Source: a virus. From it: a stretch of 32,215 nucleotides of DNA. The position numbers and the translations under genes were made by a program. Shown here piece by piece: positions 7,412 to 14,026 of the stretch. Under the pieces are notes generated by a model, which was given only the letters and a program-made list of their open reading frames with translations, did not search any database and was not told where the DNA came from. The stretch is from positions 1 to 32,215 of IMG/VR virus record IMGVR_UViG_3300044949_000976. One strand, written 5' to 3'. Each line of letters starts with the position of its first letter. Position 1 is the first letter of the stretch.

Positions 7412-8050
7412 TCAGGCCGTGCGACGCTGACGCCGACGCGGCTCCTCACCACCGGCCTCGGGGGCGTCCGAGGATTGGACACCCTCGCCGTCCATCGTGA
7501 GCCAGTCGACGATCTCGAACACGGGCGTGAAGACCCGGCCGTAGCTCTTGTGCTGATAGTGGTCGTTCTTCAGCTCCACTACAGCCACCGGCCGCGACTG
7601 GTCCTTCATCACCTGATTGGCGATCGCCGTGCCGAGCGTCTGCACCGACCGCTTGCCGCCGACGCTGGTCGCGCTGAACCGCGCCTCCATGCCGGCGTCA
7701 TCACCATCGAGCGCCTTCAAACAGAAGCCGAACTGCTGCTCCCAGCCCCGCTCCGCGCCTGCGGGCGGCACGCCGACCTCGGGCAGCGGCTCGGTGAGCG
7801 GCGCCATGTGCTCGCCAAGCACCTCACCCTTGCCCCACGCGATGAAGCCGTGGACGAACGAGAACGGGTTAACCGCCCAGCGCGTGCCCTTCTCGACCTC
7901 CGTCTGGTCAGCGCCGAACACCCAGTGCCCGGTTTTGTCCATCTTGAGGATCACCATCGTTGACGGCGTCGCCTGCTCAAGCTTCTTGAGCGACTCGGCC
8001 ACGGCGGTGACGGGAAGGTTGGCGTTCGAGAAAATTGCGATATTGGACAT
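7412..8050 (-). CDS. Conserved phage replication-module protein, possible ssDNA-binding protein
   Basis: The ATG at 8050 has AAAGG seven to eight bases upstream and is preferred over a TTG at 8065. The 212-aa protein has recognisable phage-conserved segments: WAVNPFSFVHGFIAWGKGEV near residues 60-80, LGEHMAPLTEPLP, a middle stretch EARFSATSVGGKRSVQTLG, and YGRVFTPVFEIVDWLTMDGE towards the end. The mostly beta pattern and a charged, flexible C-terminal tail (acidic, then RRRQRR) suit a single-stranded DNA-binding or recombination-mediator role. I cannot assign the family with certainty. Its position between the DUF2800-like nuclease and the polymerase is where phage modules usually carry an ssDNA-binding (DUF2815-type) protein, which supports the guess. 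Confidence 0.65.
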   Translation of the reverse strand: MSNIAIFSNANLPVTAVAESLKKLEQATPSTMVILKMDKTGHWVFGADQTEVEKGTRWAVNPFSFVHGFIAWGKGEVLGEHMAPLTEPLPEVGVPPAGAERGWEQQFGFCLKALDGDDAGMEARFSATSVGGKRSVQTLGTAIANQVMKDQSRPVAVVELKNDHYQHKSYGRVFTPVFEIVDWLTMDGEGVQSSDAPEAGGEEPRRRQRRTA

Positions 8051-8061
8051 GACAGTACCTT

Positions 8062-9153
8062 TCAAACGATTTTAGAAAGGGCAGCGGTCATCTGCTGCCC
8101 GAGAAGCACCTTCGCGGGCCGGGGATCGCTCTCCGGTGCGATGGTGTCGCCAGAACTGACGGAGGTGACGACATCAGCCGGCAGGGCGATCTTGTGTTTT
8201 TTAAGCACCTTCTCGACCTGCGCGACCGACTTCATCTCCATCAGTTCAGACTCAGGGGCGCCGGCGGCGACAAGCGCCGCCCAGGCGTCGGATTCATTGG
8301 ACCACTTACGGCGCGCGATCTTGGGGACGAGCTTCCAGCCCGGCACCGGCAGACCGGCCTCAAGCTTCTGCTGCACCAGCCCGCGCGCAGCAGCGGTGAA
8401 CGACTCCAGCATATCAGCAAGCTCCAACGCGCGCCCGAGGTCAGCGTCCGACAGATCTTGAAGCTTCTGCACGACGAGACGACGGACCGCATCGGTCTGT
8501 TGCGGACAAATGGCCTTCGCCGGACAGAAGCGGCAGTGCGAGCCAACCGTAAGAGGCGGGTTCTCAAGCTCAGCTAACCGCAGCGCGTGACGCAGGTCGG
8601 CCTCGAAGTCCAGCAGGCGGCTGATGTCGGTGCGCCAGCGGCGCACTTGCGGCGGCTGAACGATGATCAGTTCGACCGTGGCAGCGTCGCGCAGCGCCCA
8701 GTGGTTCGAGCGCAGCGCGGCAAGCGCATAGAACATCAGTTGCGGGTTGTTCTCGGCCTCGACGATGACGCCGTCGCCGAACTTCCAGTCCACCACGTAA
8801 GCGTGATTGCGCGATTTGGCGATGAAGTCGACCGTGCCGAAGGCGCCCGGCACCTCGTCCCAGCGGACGATCGTCTCGCAGTCGTACTCCAGCGTGCCAG
8901 GCCGCTCGGCCTCAAGCTCGTCGACGAAGTCAAGCGCGAAGCGGATCTTGTCCTCCTCTTCGTTGGTGTAGTCGGACCACTTGAGGTCGCCCTCAAGGAT
9001 CTGACGCTCGATGGCGTCGTGGAGACGGGTGCCCTGCGCCATGTAGGCGTTCTCAAGTTGAGGCGGCGCCTTACGGGCAAGCTTGACGCTGCCCGGGCAG
9101 GCGATGACGCGGCCGGCGGTCGAGCCGCCGACGACAGACGAGTGGGCGCTCAT
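8062..9153 (-). CDS. PD-(D/E)XK nuclease, DUF2800/Cas4-like, with iron-sulfur cysteines
   Basis: The 363-aa protein starts at ATG 9153 with GAGAGGA just upstream. Its ATG overlaps the stop of the upstream gene. RecB/Cas4-type nuclease motifs are in order: GTRLHDAIER (41-50), GAFGTVDFI with D109, VVDWKFGDG with D122 and K124, and the QLMFYAL motif with Q138 and Y142. Three cysteines, C207, C210 and C216 (HCRFCPAKAICPQ), together with C19 near the N-terminus form the usual four-cysteine iron-sulfur pattern of this group. It probably resects DNA ends with 5'-3' or 3'-5' exonuclease activity during replication or recombination. It lies directly before the possible ssDNA-binding gene, a classical nuclease/annealing arrangement. 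Confidence 0.85.
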   Translation of the reverse strand: MSAHSSVVGGSTAGRVIACPGSVKLARKAPPQLENAYMAQGTRLHDAIERQILEGDLKWSDYTNEEEDKIRFALDFVDELEAERPGTLEYDCETIVRWDEVPGAFGTVDFIAKSRNHAYVVDWKFGDGVIVEAENNPQLMFYALAALRSNHWALRDAATVELIIVQPPQVRRWRTDISRLLDFEADLRHALRLAELENPPLTVGSHCRFCPAKAICPQQTDAVRRLVVQKLQDLSDADLGRALELADMLESFTAAARGLVQQKLEAGLPVPGWKLVPKIARRKWSNESDAWAALVAAGAPESELMEMKSVAQVEKVLKKHKIALPADVVTSVSSGDTIAPESDPRPAKVLLGQQMTAALSKIV

Positions 9154-9392
9154 GGGTTCCTCTCGTTCACGATGCCGTTGACGCCGCGCGGCCAGAGCAT
9201 CTCGGGCTGGTACTGCGCACCCTTCACCAGCAGTTCCTGCGCGCTGTAGCGGTCAAAGTTGCTGCGGCCGTAGCCGGGGGCGACGTAGACGTCACCGTTC
9301 CGGTAGTGAGGTACATAAGGGATGCCGTTCAGGACGAGCGCATGGCTCGGGACGCGCTCGGCGGGAAGGTTGGATCCTAGAAGACTGGACAT
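9150..9392 (-). CDS. Small hypothetical protein, first gene of the replication operon (80 aa)
   Basis: The ATG at 9392 has AAGGAAC about 6 bases upstream, and the TGA overlaps the nuclease start (ATGA). The 80-aa product is tyrosine- and asparagine-rich (IPYVPHYRNGDVYVAPGYGR, then SNFDRYSAQELLVKGAQY) and has no motif I recognise. It is the promoter-proximal gene of the leftward operon, next to the divergent control region. An early regulatory or replication accessory role is possible from position only. Confidence 0.65.
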   Translation of the reverse strand: MSSLLGSNLPAERVPSHALVLNGIPYVPHYRNGDVYVAPGYGRSNFDRYSAQELLVKGAQYQPEMLWPRGVNGIVNERNP

Positions 9393-9405
9393 TACTGTTC
9401 CTTGG

Positions 9406-9434
9406 TTGACTTGGGAGGCTCAATCGTATAGGAT
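9406..9434 (+). promoter_or_regulatory. Candidate sigma70-type promoter for the rightward VRR-NUC operon
   Basis: TTGACT (9406-9411) and TAGGAT (9429-9434) are separated by 17 bases; the alternative TATAGG lies at 9427. This places a transcript start near 9441, about 45 bases before the first rightward gene. The match is good at -35 and moderate at -10. Confidence 0.4.
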
Positions 9435-9451
9435 GTGAAAAAAGTTTGCAA
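9423..9451 (-). promoter_or_regulatory. Candidate sigma70-type promoter for the leftward replication operon
   Basis: Read on the minus strand, TTGCAA (9451-9446) and TACGAT (9428-9423) are 17 bases apart, giving a start near 9416 and a leader of about 25 bases. Its -10 region overlaps the -10 of the candidate rightward promoter, so the two would exclude each other. Confidence 0.35.
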
Positions 9452-9487
9452 GCCCTAAACTTTGAAACTTTCGGGAGATCAAAAATT

Positions 9488-9766
9488 TTGGAACGCAATA
9501 TTGAGGCATATCTTGTGAAGCGGGTGAAGGCGCTGGGCGGGCACGCCTACAAGTTCGTCTCGCCGAGCAACAGGGGGGTGGCTGACCGACTGGTCGTGCT
9601 GCCGGGGGTCGTGTGGTTTGTAGAGGTCAAGGCCGAAGGCGGGCGCCTGTCGCCGCTCCAGACGCTCTTCATCGAGCAGATGAAACGGCTGGACCAGAAC
9701 GTGATCGTAGTATGGAACAAGGAGGATGTCGATGATTTCATTCGGATCTGTATGCAGCGGGATTGA
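9488..9766 (+). CDS. VRR-NUC domain nuclease
   Basis: The TTG at 9488 is chosen as start because GGGAG (9473-9477) lies 10 bases upstream and family members begin just before this point (ERNIEAYLVKRVKALGG); there is no ATG in this frame. The 92-aa product is a stand-alone VRR-NUC: a helical N-terminus, YKFVSPSNRGVADRLVVLPG with the catalytic aspartate, then VWFVEVKAEGG with the E-x-K pair and LSPLQ. This is the PD-(D/E)XK fold used as a structure-specific or Holliday-junction-type nuclease in phages. Its end overlaps the methyltransferase by 35 bases. VRR-NUC beside a SNF2-type helicase is common in phage replication modules. Confidence 0.85.
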   Translation: MERNIEAYLVKRVKALGGHAYKFVSPSNRGVADRLVVLPGVVWFVEVKAEGGRLSPLQTLFIEQMKRLDQNVIVVWNKEDVDDFIRICMQRD

Positions 9767-10829
9767 GGCGGCCTCAGTCGCCTGGCAACCGCTCGGTTGG
9801 AAAGCCGCATGGTTTTCTGAGATCGAGCCGTTCCCGAGCGCGGTGCTAGCGCACCATTACCCAGACGTTCCGAACCTTGGCGACATGACGACGCTGCCCG
9901 AGCGCATCCGCAGCGGCGAGATCGCCGCGCCGGATCTGCTATGCGGCGGCACGCCGTGCCAAGCGTTTAGCGTAGCCGGGCTGCGGCGCTCGCTGGATGA
10001 CGCCCGTGGAAACCTTTCACTAACCTTCTGTGAGATCGCCAATGCAATCGACGCAATCAAACCCGCCATCATCTTCTGGGAGAACGTCCCCGGAGTGCTC
10101 AACACCAAAGACAACGCCTTCGGATGCTTTCTGGCAGGACTTGCCGGCGAAGATGAAGCGTTGGTCCCTCCAGGGGGGCGATGGACAAACGCTGGTTTTG
10201 TTGATGGACCCGCGCGCGCAGTCGCGTGGAGGGTGCTCGACGCCCAATATTTCGGAGTGGCCCAACGACGCCGCCGTGTGTTCGTTGTCGCAAGTGCTAG
10301 AGCAGACTTCGATCCCGCAGCGGTTCTTTTTGAGTTCGACGGCCTGCGCCGGGATACTGCGCCGAGCAGAGAAGCGGGGCAAAAACCTGCCCCCACAGTT
10401 GGAACGGGCGCTCCGTTCAGTCGCACAGGAAACGGATCAGAAGCCGACGCATTGCAACCCTACGCCGTTGCCAACTGCCTGACCGCCCGGATGCACAAGG
10501 GCATCAACAGCACGCTGGATGAGGGCCAGACGCCGGTGGTGGCGCGGCCGAGCAGCGATGTCGTTGGATCTTTATGTGCTAGAGACTTTAAAGGTGTTGG
10601 TTCACAGTATGTAAATGAAGGCAAAACCATCTCCGTAGGCATGGCCGTGCGCCGCCTGACGCCGGTCGAATGCGAGCGGCTTCAGGGGTTCCCGGACGGA
10701 TACACCAACATCCCCTGGCGCGGAAAGTCCGAGTCGCCAGATGGACCGCGATACAAGGCGCTGGGCAACTCGTGGGCGGTGCCGGTGGTGCGCTGGATCG
10801 GCGAAAGGATCCATCGTGCTATCGCTTAG
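9732..10829 (+). CDS. DNA (cytosine-5) methyltransferase
   Basis: The ATG at 9732 is preferred over ATG 9726 because the AAGGAGG ribosome site (9719-9725) is then correctly spaced. The 365-aa protein has all main C5-methyltransferase motifs: FGSVCSGIEA (motif I), GGTPCQAFSVAG with catalytic C76 (motif IV), FWENVPGV (motif VI, ENV 117-119), VAQRRRRVFVV (motif VIII, near 176-186), then a variable target-recognition region (about 200-300), RRLTPVECERLQGFP (motif IX) and YKALGNSWAVPVV (motif X). It should transfer a methyl group from S-adenosylmethionine to cytosine in a specific DNA sequence. There is no cognate restriction enzyme beside it apart from the general VRR-NUC, so protection of phage DNA from host restriction is the likely role. 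It is inserted between VRR-NUC and the helicase. Confidence 0.92.
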   Translation: MISFGSVCSGIEAASVAWQPLGWKAAWFSEIEPFPSAVLAHHYPDVPNLGDMTTLPERIRSGEIAAPDLLCGGTPCQAFSVAGLRRSLDDARGNLSLTFCEIANAIDAIKPAIIFWENVPGVLNTKDNAFGCFLAGLAGEDEALVPPGGRWTNAGFVDGPARAVAWRVLDAQYFGVAQRRRRVFVVASARADFDPAAVLFEFDGLRRDTAPSREAGQKPAPTVGTGAPFSRTGNGSEADALQPYAVANCLTARMHKGINSTLDEGQTPVVARPSSDVVGSLCARDFKGVGSQYVNEGKTISVGMAVRRLTPVECERLQGFPDGYTNIPWRGKSESPDGPRYKALGNSWAVPVVRWIGERIHRAIA

Positions 10830-12108
10830 ACCGTATCAAGAGGAAGCTGCTGACTTCCTGTACGCCAACGACCGCGCCATGATGCTGGCGCCGGTCGGGG
10901 CCGGCAAGACCGCGACCACACTCACGGCGATGGCCGATATGCTGGAGGTCGGGCACGCCCGCCGCTTCCTCGTGCTCGCGCCCAAGCGGGTCGCCGAGCA
11001 CGTTTGGCCGGTCGAGGCGCGGAAGTGGGCGCCGGGGCTGGACGTCTCAGTCTGCATTGGCTCACCCGCGCAGCGGGCACGGGCGCTCACCTCCGAGGCG
11101 CCTGTGGTCGTCACCAACTACGACAACCTGATCTGGCTCGCCGAGCAGCAGCTCGACTTCGACGCGGTCGTGTTCGACGAACTGACCCGGCTCAAGAACC
11201 CGTCCGGCAAACGCTTCAAGGCGTTCGCGAAAGTCATCGACCCCATCAAGATCCGCTGGGGGCTGACCGGCTCGTTCACCGCCAACGGCCTCGAAGACGT
11301 CTTTGGCCAGTGCAAGATCGTCGACCAGCAGATGCTCGGCCGCAGCAAGGGCGCGTTCCTTCAGCAGTACTTCCACTGCCTGAACCGCGAGTACGGCCAG
11401 TGGACGCCGCTGCCTGGCTCGCTGGAGCGCGTCATGGCCCGGATCAAACCGTGGACCTACGTCCTAGAGCCGGTCGAGTACAAGGACACGCTCCCGCCGC
11501 TCCACACGGTCCAAGTGCCGCTCACGATGCCGATGCAGGTCTATCTCGACATGAAGCGCAAGTGCGTGATCGAGATGCGCGACACGGTCGTCAGCGCCGC
11601 CACCGCCGCAGCGGTGACGACCAAGCTCCAGCAGATCGCGGCCGGGTTCGCGTACTCTAACTACGGCGACGTCCTGCCGATCTCGGACCATAAGCTCGAC
11701 GCGCTCGAAAGCATCTTCACCGAGAACCACAAGGCGCCGACGCTTGTCTGGTACCAGTTCAAGGCGCAGTTGGCGGCGCTCAAGGCACGCTTCCCGCGCT
11801 GCGAAGAGCTTGTCAACAGCGACACCATCGACCGCTGGAACGCCGGCCAGATCCCGATGCTGGCCGTCCACCCGGCGTCTGCCGGGCACGGCCTCAACCT
11901 GCAAGGCCAATCCCGCATGGTGTGGCTGTCGCTGCCGTGGTCGCTCGAGCTGTACGAACAAGCGATCGGGCGGCTGCACCGCAGCGGCCAGCGGCACGCG
12001 GTCTGGAACTATGTCCTGTTGACAGAAAAAACTGTAGATGAAACAATCTTTACTGCGCTACAAAACAAGCGCAGCGTGTCTGACATTGCCATGGAGTGTT
12101 TGAAATGA
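10816..12108 (+). CDS. SNF2/DEAD-type phage helicase
   Basis: The GTG at 10816 is chosen because AAAGGA lies 7 bases upstream and homologues start at this point (LSLRPYQEEAADF). The gene overlaps the methyltransferase end by 14 bases. The 430-aa protein has motif Q-like RPYQ (5-8), Walker A VGAGKT (27-32), motif II VVFDELTRLKNP with D121/E122, motif III GLTGSFTANG (near 151), and a C-terminal helicase domain with HPASAGHGLNLQ (352-363) and QAIGRLHRSGQ (382-392), the SNF2 motif VI with its arginine finger. It is a compact ATP-dependent DNA translocase without extra domains, probably remodelling recombination or replication intermediates with the VRR-NUC protein. It ends in an ATGA overlap with the next gene. 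Confidence 0.9.
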   Translation: MLSLRPYQEEAADFLYANDRAMMLAPVGAGKTATTLTAMADMLEVGHARRFLVLAPKRVAEHVWPVEARKWAPGLDVSVCIGSPAQRARALTSEAPVVVTNYDNLIWLAEQQLDFDAVVFDELTRLKNPSGKRFKAFAKVIDPIKIRWGLTGSFTANGLEDVFGQCKIVDQQMLGRSKGAFLQQYFHCLNREYGQWTPLPGSLERVMARIKPWTYVLEPVEYKDTLPPLHTVQVPLTMPMQVYLDMKRKCVIEMRDTVVSAATAAAVTTKLQQIAAGFAYSNYGDVLPISDHKLDALESIFTENHKAPTLVWYQFKAQLAALKARFPRCEELVNSDTIDRWNAGQIPMLAVHPASAGHGLNLQGQSRMVWLSLPWSLELYEQAIGRLHRSGQRHAVWNYVLLTEKTVDETIFTALQNKRSVSDIAMECLK

Positions 12109-12278
12109 CGTTGACGGAGCAGTTGAAGTTGGCGCAGTCTGAGTTGACCATTCGGCAGCGGGAGTTCAACACCGCCCAGCGTCATCTCAATCGGGTCTTG
12201 GCCCAAATCACCTACTTGGAGAAGCGAATTGAACTGGCGAGAAATGCAAAAGCGACTGACCACACTGACGGAGAGTGA
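12105..12278 (+). CDS. Small coiled-coil protein (57 aa)
   Basis: The ATG overlaps the helicase stop (ATGA). The 57-aa product is almost entirely one charged helix with heptad-like hydrophobic spacing (LTEQLKLAQSELTIRQREF through RVLAQITYLEKRIELARN). A coiled-coil dimer is the obvious prediction. Similar short helical proteins follow SNF2 genes in some phages; no function is known. A ribosome site for the gene at 12282 lies in its last codons. Confidence 0.7.
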   Translation: MTLTEQLKLAQSELTIRQREFNTAQRHLNRVLAQITYLEKRIELARNAKATDHTDGE

Positions 12279-12420
12279 ACTATGCGACTTGATCGACCAA
12301 GAACTGGCGTCGTCGGCGCCGCGCCCTACGATCGCACTGCGGCTGCACCAGCGGCTCTGTACGGTCCGTTCGACCCGCGAGAGGCTGGATCTGATCCAGA
12401 GACTGACCCGTACCGTCTAG
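12244..12420 (+). CDS. Small hypothetical protein in overlapping frame (58 aa)
   Basis: This frame starts at ATG 12244 and ends at TAG 12418-12420, overlapping the end of the coiled-coil gene and the start of the gene at 12282 in another frame. The 58-aa product looks protein-like, with helices rich in leucine (LTTLTESELCDLIDQELASS, then TIALRLHQRLCTVRSTRERL). By eye, third codon positions in this frame are clearly richer in G or C than in the competing frame over 12282-12420. Its ribosome site is weak (GGCGAGA). Either this or the first part of the 12282 gene, or both, is translated. Confidence 0.5.
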   Translation: MQKRLTTLTESELCDLIDQELASSAPRPTIALRLHQRLCTVRSTRERLDLIQRLTRTV

Positions 12421-12548
12421 CAGTCCAGACGGACGTCCAACGAACCTGGCGCAAGTACGGCTGGGTGCCCCCTTCAGAACTGACGGAGTATCAAGAGAAA
12501 TGGACAAGCTTCAAGTTGTCGACTATAGCGGGCCTTATCTCGAACTGA
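12282..12548 (+). CDS. Small phage protein with conserved C-terminal segment (88 aa)
   Basis: The ATG at 12282 has a near-perfect ribosome site (GGAGAG, 6 bases spacing) just after the coiled-coil stop. The C-terminal part (about residues 48-75, with TDVQRTWRKYGWVPPSE and YQEKW) resembles a recurring short phage segment of unknown function. The first 45 residues look unlike protein (rich in Pro, Arg, Ala and Gly) and have weaker G/C bias at codon third positions than the frame at 12244. Possibly only the second half has long been coding, and the N-terminus is read through an overlapping gene. Confidence 0.55.
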   Translation: MRLDRPRTGVVGAAPYDRTAAAPAALYGPFDPREAGSDPETDPYRLAVQTDVQRTWRKYGWVPPSELTEYQEKWTSFKLSTIAGLISN

Positions 12549-12688
12549 AGCGCCTGACCGACCAAGTCTGGCAGGCCGTGCTGGAGCAGCGGTTCGACGA
12601 CGCCCGCGCCATCTGCGATCAGGCGGTGGTCGAGGCGCGGATCCTGAAGGCGCAGATTGGAGCGCAGCATGGACCGCGCGAAGGTTGA
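12500..12688 (+). CDS. Small helical phage protein (62 aa)
   Basis: The ATG at 12500 lies inside the end of the previous gene, with a GGAG 12 bases upstream and AAGAGA nearer. The 62-aa product is mainly helical (YLELKRLTDQVWQAVLEQRF, then DDARAICDQAVVEARILKAQ). No known domain is recognised. It overlaps the following gene by 20 bases; the chain of overlaps suggests coupled translation of several tiny proteins. Confidence 0.65.
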   Translation: MDKLQVVDYSGPYLELKRLTDQVWQAVLEQRFDDARAICDQAVVEARILKAQIGAQHGPREG

Positions 12689-12863
12689 CCCGGACTACTT
12701 CTGGCAGTCGATCGAGACCTGCCCCACGGGCGAGCGGGTGCAACTGCTCAACCGTGCGGGCATCGCCTCGACCGGCAAGATGGCCGGCAACAAGGACGGC
12801 TGGTGGGTCGGCTGGGCGCCGCTGCCTAAGATCCCGCCAGCCATCAAAGAACTATTGGAGTGA
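12669..12863 (+). CDS. Small DUF551-like phage protein (64 aa)
   Basis: The ATG at 12669 has TTGGAG seven bases upstream. The 64-aa product carries the pattern WQSIETCPTGERVQLLNRAG, a short glycine/lysine turn, then GWWVGWAPLPKIPPAIK, which matches the 'W.piet.P.g..vll...G....W.p.P..P' layout of DUF551-like proteins common in phages and prophages. Their biochemical function is unknown. The fold is probably a small beta-rich domain with exposed tryptophans. Confidence 0.75.
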   Translation: MDRAKVDPDYFWQSIETCPTGERVQLLNRAGIASTGKMAGNKDGWWVGWAPLPKIPPAIKELLE

Positions 12864-12866
12864 GAG

Positions 12867-13124
12867 ATGAGCTACACACCGGGGCCGTGGCGAGTCCGAC
12901 GGTCTAATCACAGTGACAAGTATCGGTACGTTCAAATCGGCAAAGATGCGAACTACACGACACTTGATCTGCTCGCAGCAGATGCCCGTCTGATCTCAGC
13001 AGCACCTGATCTGTACGAGGCGCTGCAAGAGATTGTCGATGCGACTGATACGGGATGGGAGCATCTTGATGCGACGTTTACACGAGCAAGGGCGGCGTTG
13101 AAGAAAGCAAGGGGTGAGAAATGA
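12867..13124 (+). CDS. Conserved small phage protein of the 'TPGPW' type (85 aa)
   Basis: The ATG at 12867 follows TTGGAGTGAGAG. The 85-aa product begins SYTPGPWRVRRS and contains ADARLISAAPDLYEALQEIV and ARAALKKARGEK, a combination found in many phage hypothetical proteins. The family has a short beta N-terminus and a C-terminal helix; no function is known. Its last six codons and stop belong to a 22-bp perfect repeat shared with the next gene's end. Confidence 0.75.
   Translation: MSYTPGPWRVRRSNHSDKYRYVQIGKDANYTTLDLLAADARLISAAPDLYEALQEIVDATDTGWEHLDATFTRARAALKKARGEK
13103..13124 (+). repeat. 22-bp direct repeat at a gene junction, copy 1
   Basis: This copy encodes the KARGEK tail and stop of one gene and includes the ribosome site (AAGGGGTGAG) and ATG of the next. 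An identical 22-base copy is at 13321-13342, 218 bases downstream. Confidence 0.9.
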
Positions 13125-13342
13125 ATAAACCAACAGGAGGCCCAGCGTTTCCAACGGGCACGGCATATCAAGGCATGACGCTGCGCGATTATTTTGCGGC
13201 GAAGGCGATGCAGGGCTTGCTTGCGGGTCTTGATAAAGATGCTCGTCGATTTATGGAACGCCAAGAAGAGCCGGTAAAAACACTAGCAGAGGCAAGCTGG
13301 GTAATGGCAGACGCCATGCTGAAAGCAAGGGGTGAGAAATGA
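13121..13342 (+). CDS. Conserved small phage protein of the 'GGPAFP' type (73 aa)
   Basis: The ATG overlaps the previous stop (ATGA), with AAGGGGTGAG upstream. The 73-aa product has NKPTGGPAFPTGTAYQGMTL, then RDYFAAKAMQGLLAG and ASWVMADAMLKARGEK. This 'GGPAFP..GMTLRDYFAA.AM' layout is frequent in small phage proteins in accessory operons, sometimes next to TPGPW-type genes as here. Function is unknown. It ends with the same KARGEK sequence as its neighbour. Confidence 0.75.
   Translation: MNKPTGGPAFPTGTAYQGMTLRDYFAAKAMQGLLAGLDKDARRFMERQEEPVKTLAEASWVMADAMLKARGEK
13321..13342 (+). repeat. 22-bp direct repeat at a gene junction, copy 2
   Basis: This is identical to 13103-13124 and again spans a KARGEK-stop and the ribosome site plus ATG of the next gene. 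The repeat could allow recombination that deletes or swaps the single gene lying between the copies. Confidence 0.9.
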
Positions 13343-13578
13343 CCGACAACATCAAACCATTTATCAAAGCCACTACACCAGACAACAGCGACGCGATTGC
13401 AATGCTTGAGCAATGGCTGGAGGACGCCAAGGCAGGCGAGATCGTCACGGTCGGTCTGGTCGGCAAACGGATCGGTGGCGAGTGGCAGACAGCCATGAGC
13501 AGTTCCCAGAACAGCCTTGAGGACGCAGCCATGCTGATCGAACTCGGCATCCGGCGTCTGGGCTTTAAGCAGAGGTGA
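13339..13578 (+). CDS. Small conserved phage protein (79 aa)
   Basis: The ATG overlaps the previous stop within the 22-bp repeat. The 79-aa product has DAIAMLEQWLEDAKAGEIVT, then VGLVGKRIGGEWQTAMSSSQ and a C-terminal helix with LIELGIRRLGFKQR. The layout helix, 'AGEI..VgLV', strand, helix recurs in phage hypothetical proteins. No catalytic residues are recognised. Confidence 0.7.
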   Translation: MTDNIKPFIKATTPDNSDAIAMLEQWLEDAKAGEIVTVGLVGKRIGGEWQTAMSSSQNSLEDAAMLIELGIRRLGFKQR

Positions 13579-13581
13579 GAG

Positions 13582-13674
13582 ATGACAATCCATTACTACT
13601 GCCCGCTCCGGCGGGCGTACATCACGGCGACCGTGCCGACTGAGGTTGGATACAAACTTATGGGGTGGACATGA
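13582..13674 (+). CDS. Very small protein (30 aa)
   Basis: A 31-codon frame starts at ATG 13582, with AGAGGTGAGAG just upstream in the end of the previous gene, and ends in an ATGA overlap with the next gene. The product has the sequence features MTIHYYCPLRRAYITATVPT followed by a short GYKLMGWT tail. The ribosome site and coupling support translation; no function can be suggested. Confidence 0.55.
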   Translation: MTIHYYCPLRRAYITATVPTEVGYKLMGWT

Positions 13675-13826
13675 AACTCTACGAAGTGCCGCGCAACACG
13701 CGGATCAGGATCGACGGCATCGAGCTGTTGTTCATTAAACTCGACGGCGCATACAGTCTGTGCAAGACAGATGATGGAGAGACTGTGCATCTCGCAGCAT
13801 GGGCCGAGGTGGAGGTGTTGGAATGA
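13671..13826 (+). CDS. Small conserved phage protein (51 aa)
   Basis: The ATG overlaps the stop of the 30-aa gene, and the stop overlaps the next ATG. The 51-aa product is a compact beta-type sequence (MKLYEVPRNTRIRIDGIELL, then FIKLDGAYSLC and GETVHLAAWAEVEVLE). This layout, with 'VPR.TRIRIDGIELLF.KLDGAYS' and 'HL.AWAEVE', recurs in phage accessory operons. Function is unknown; it may be a small OB- or SH3-like fold. Confidence 0.7.
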   Translation: MKLYEVPRNTRIRIDGIELLFIKLDGAYSLCKTDDGETVHLAAWAEVEVLE

Positions 13827-14026
13827 AACCCAAGTTCACCCGCATCATCGACGGCATCCCGTGCATGACAGTCATGGAGCATGAGCATATCGTCGGGCAG
13901 TTGGTGAAGATCCTCGAACGGTTTCTTGTCCACGTTGATCCTGACTGCGGTGACCCGACTTGCCTTGACTGCGAGGTGTGGCGACCGGCATGGAGAGCGA
14001 TTGCAGAACTCAAGGCGAAATCATGA
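13823..14026 (+). CDS. Small hypothetical protein with C/H-rich motif (67 aa)
   Basis: The ATG at 13823 overlaps the previous stop, with GGTGGAGG upstream; the GTG/ATG further upstream at 13799 is rejected because it lies in the preceding gene. The 67-aa product has TRIIDGIPCMTVMEHEHIVG at the start and HVDPDCGDPTCLDCEVWRPA towards the end. The cysteines of the second segment (C-x4-C-x2-C) with nearby His could bind zinc. No known family is recognised. Its stop overlaps the next ATG. Confidence 0.65.
   Translation: MKPKFTRIIDGIPCMTVMEHEHIVGQLVKILERFLVHVDPDCGDPTCLDCEVWRPAWRAIAELKAKS

Noticed and set aside
9446-9487. Upstream TTG start for the VRR-NUC gene
   Set aside because: It would lie within the candidate promoter and has no ribosome site; family members begin at about 9488.
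9488-12108. VRR-NUC, methyltransferase and helicase as a DISARM-like or complete restriction system
   Set aside because: VRR-NUC plus SNF2 is a normal phage replication pair, and no DUF1998, PLD or restriction-specific protein is present.
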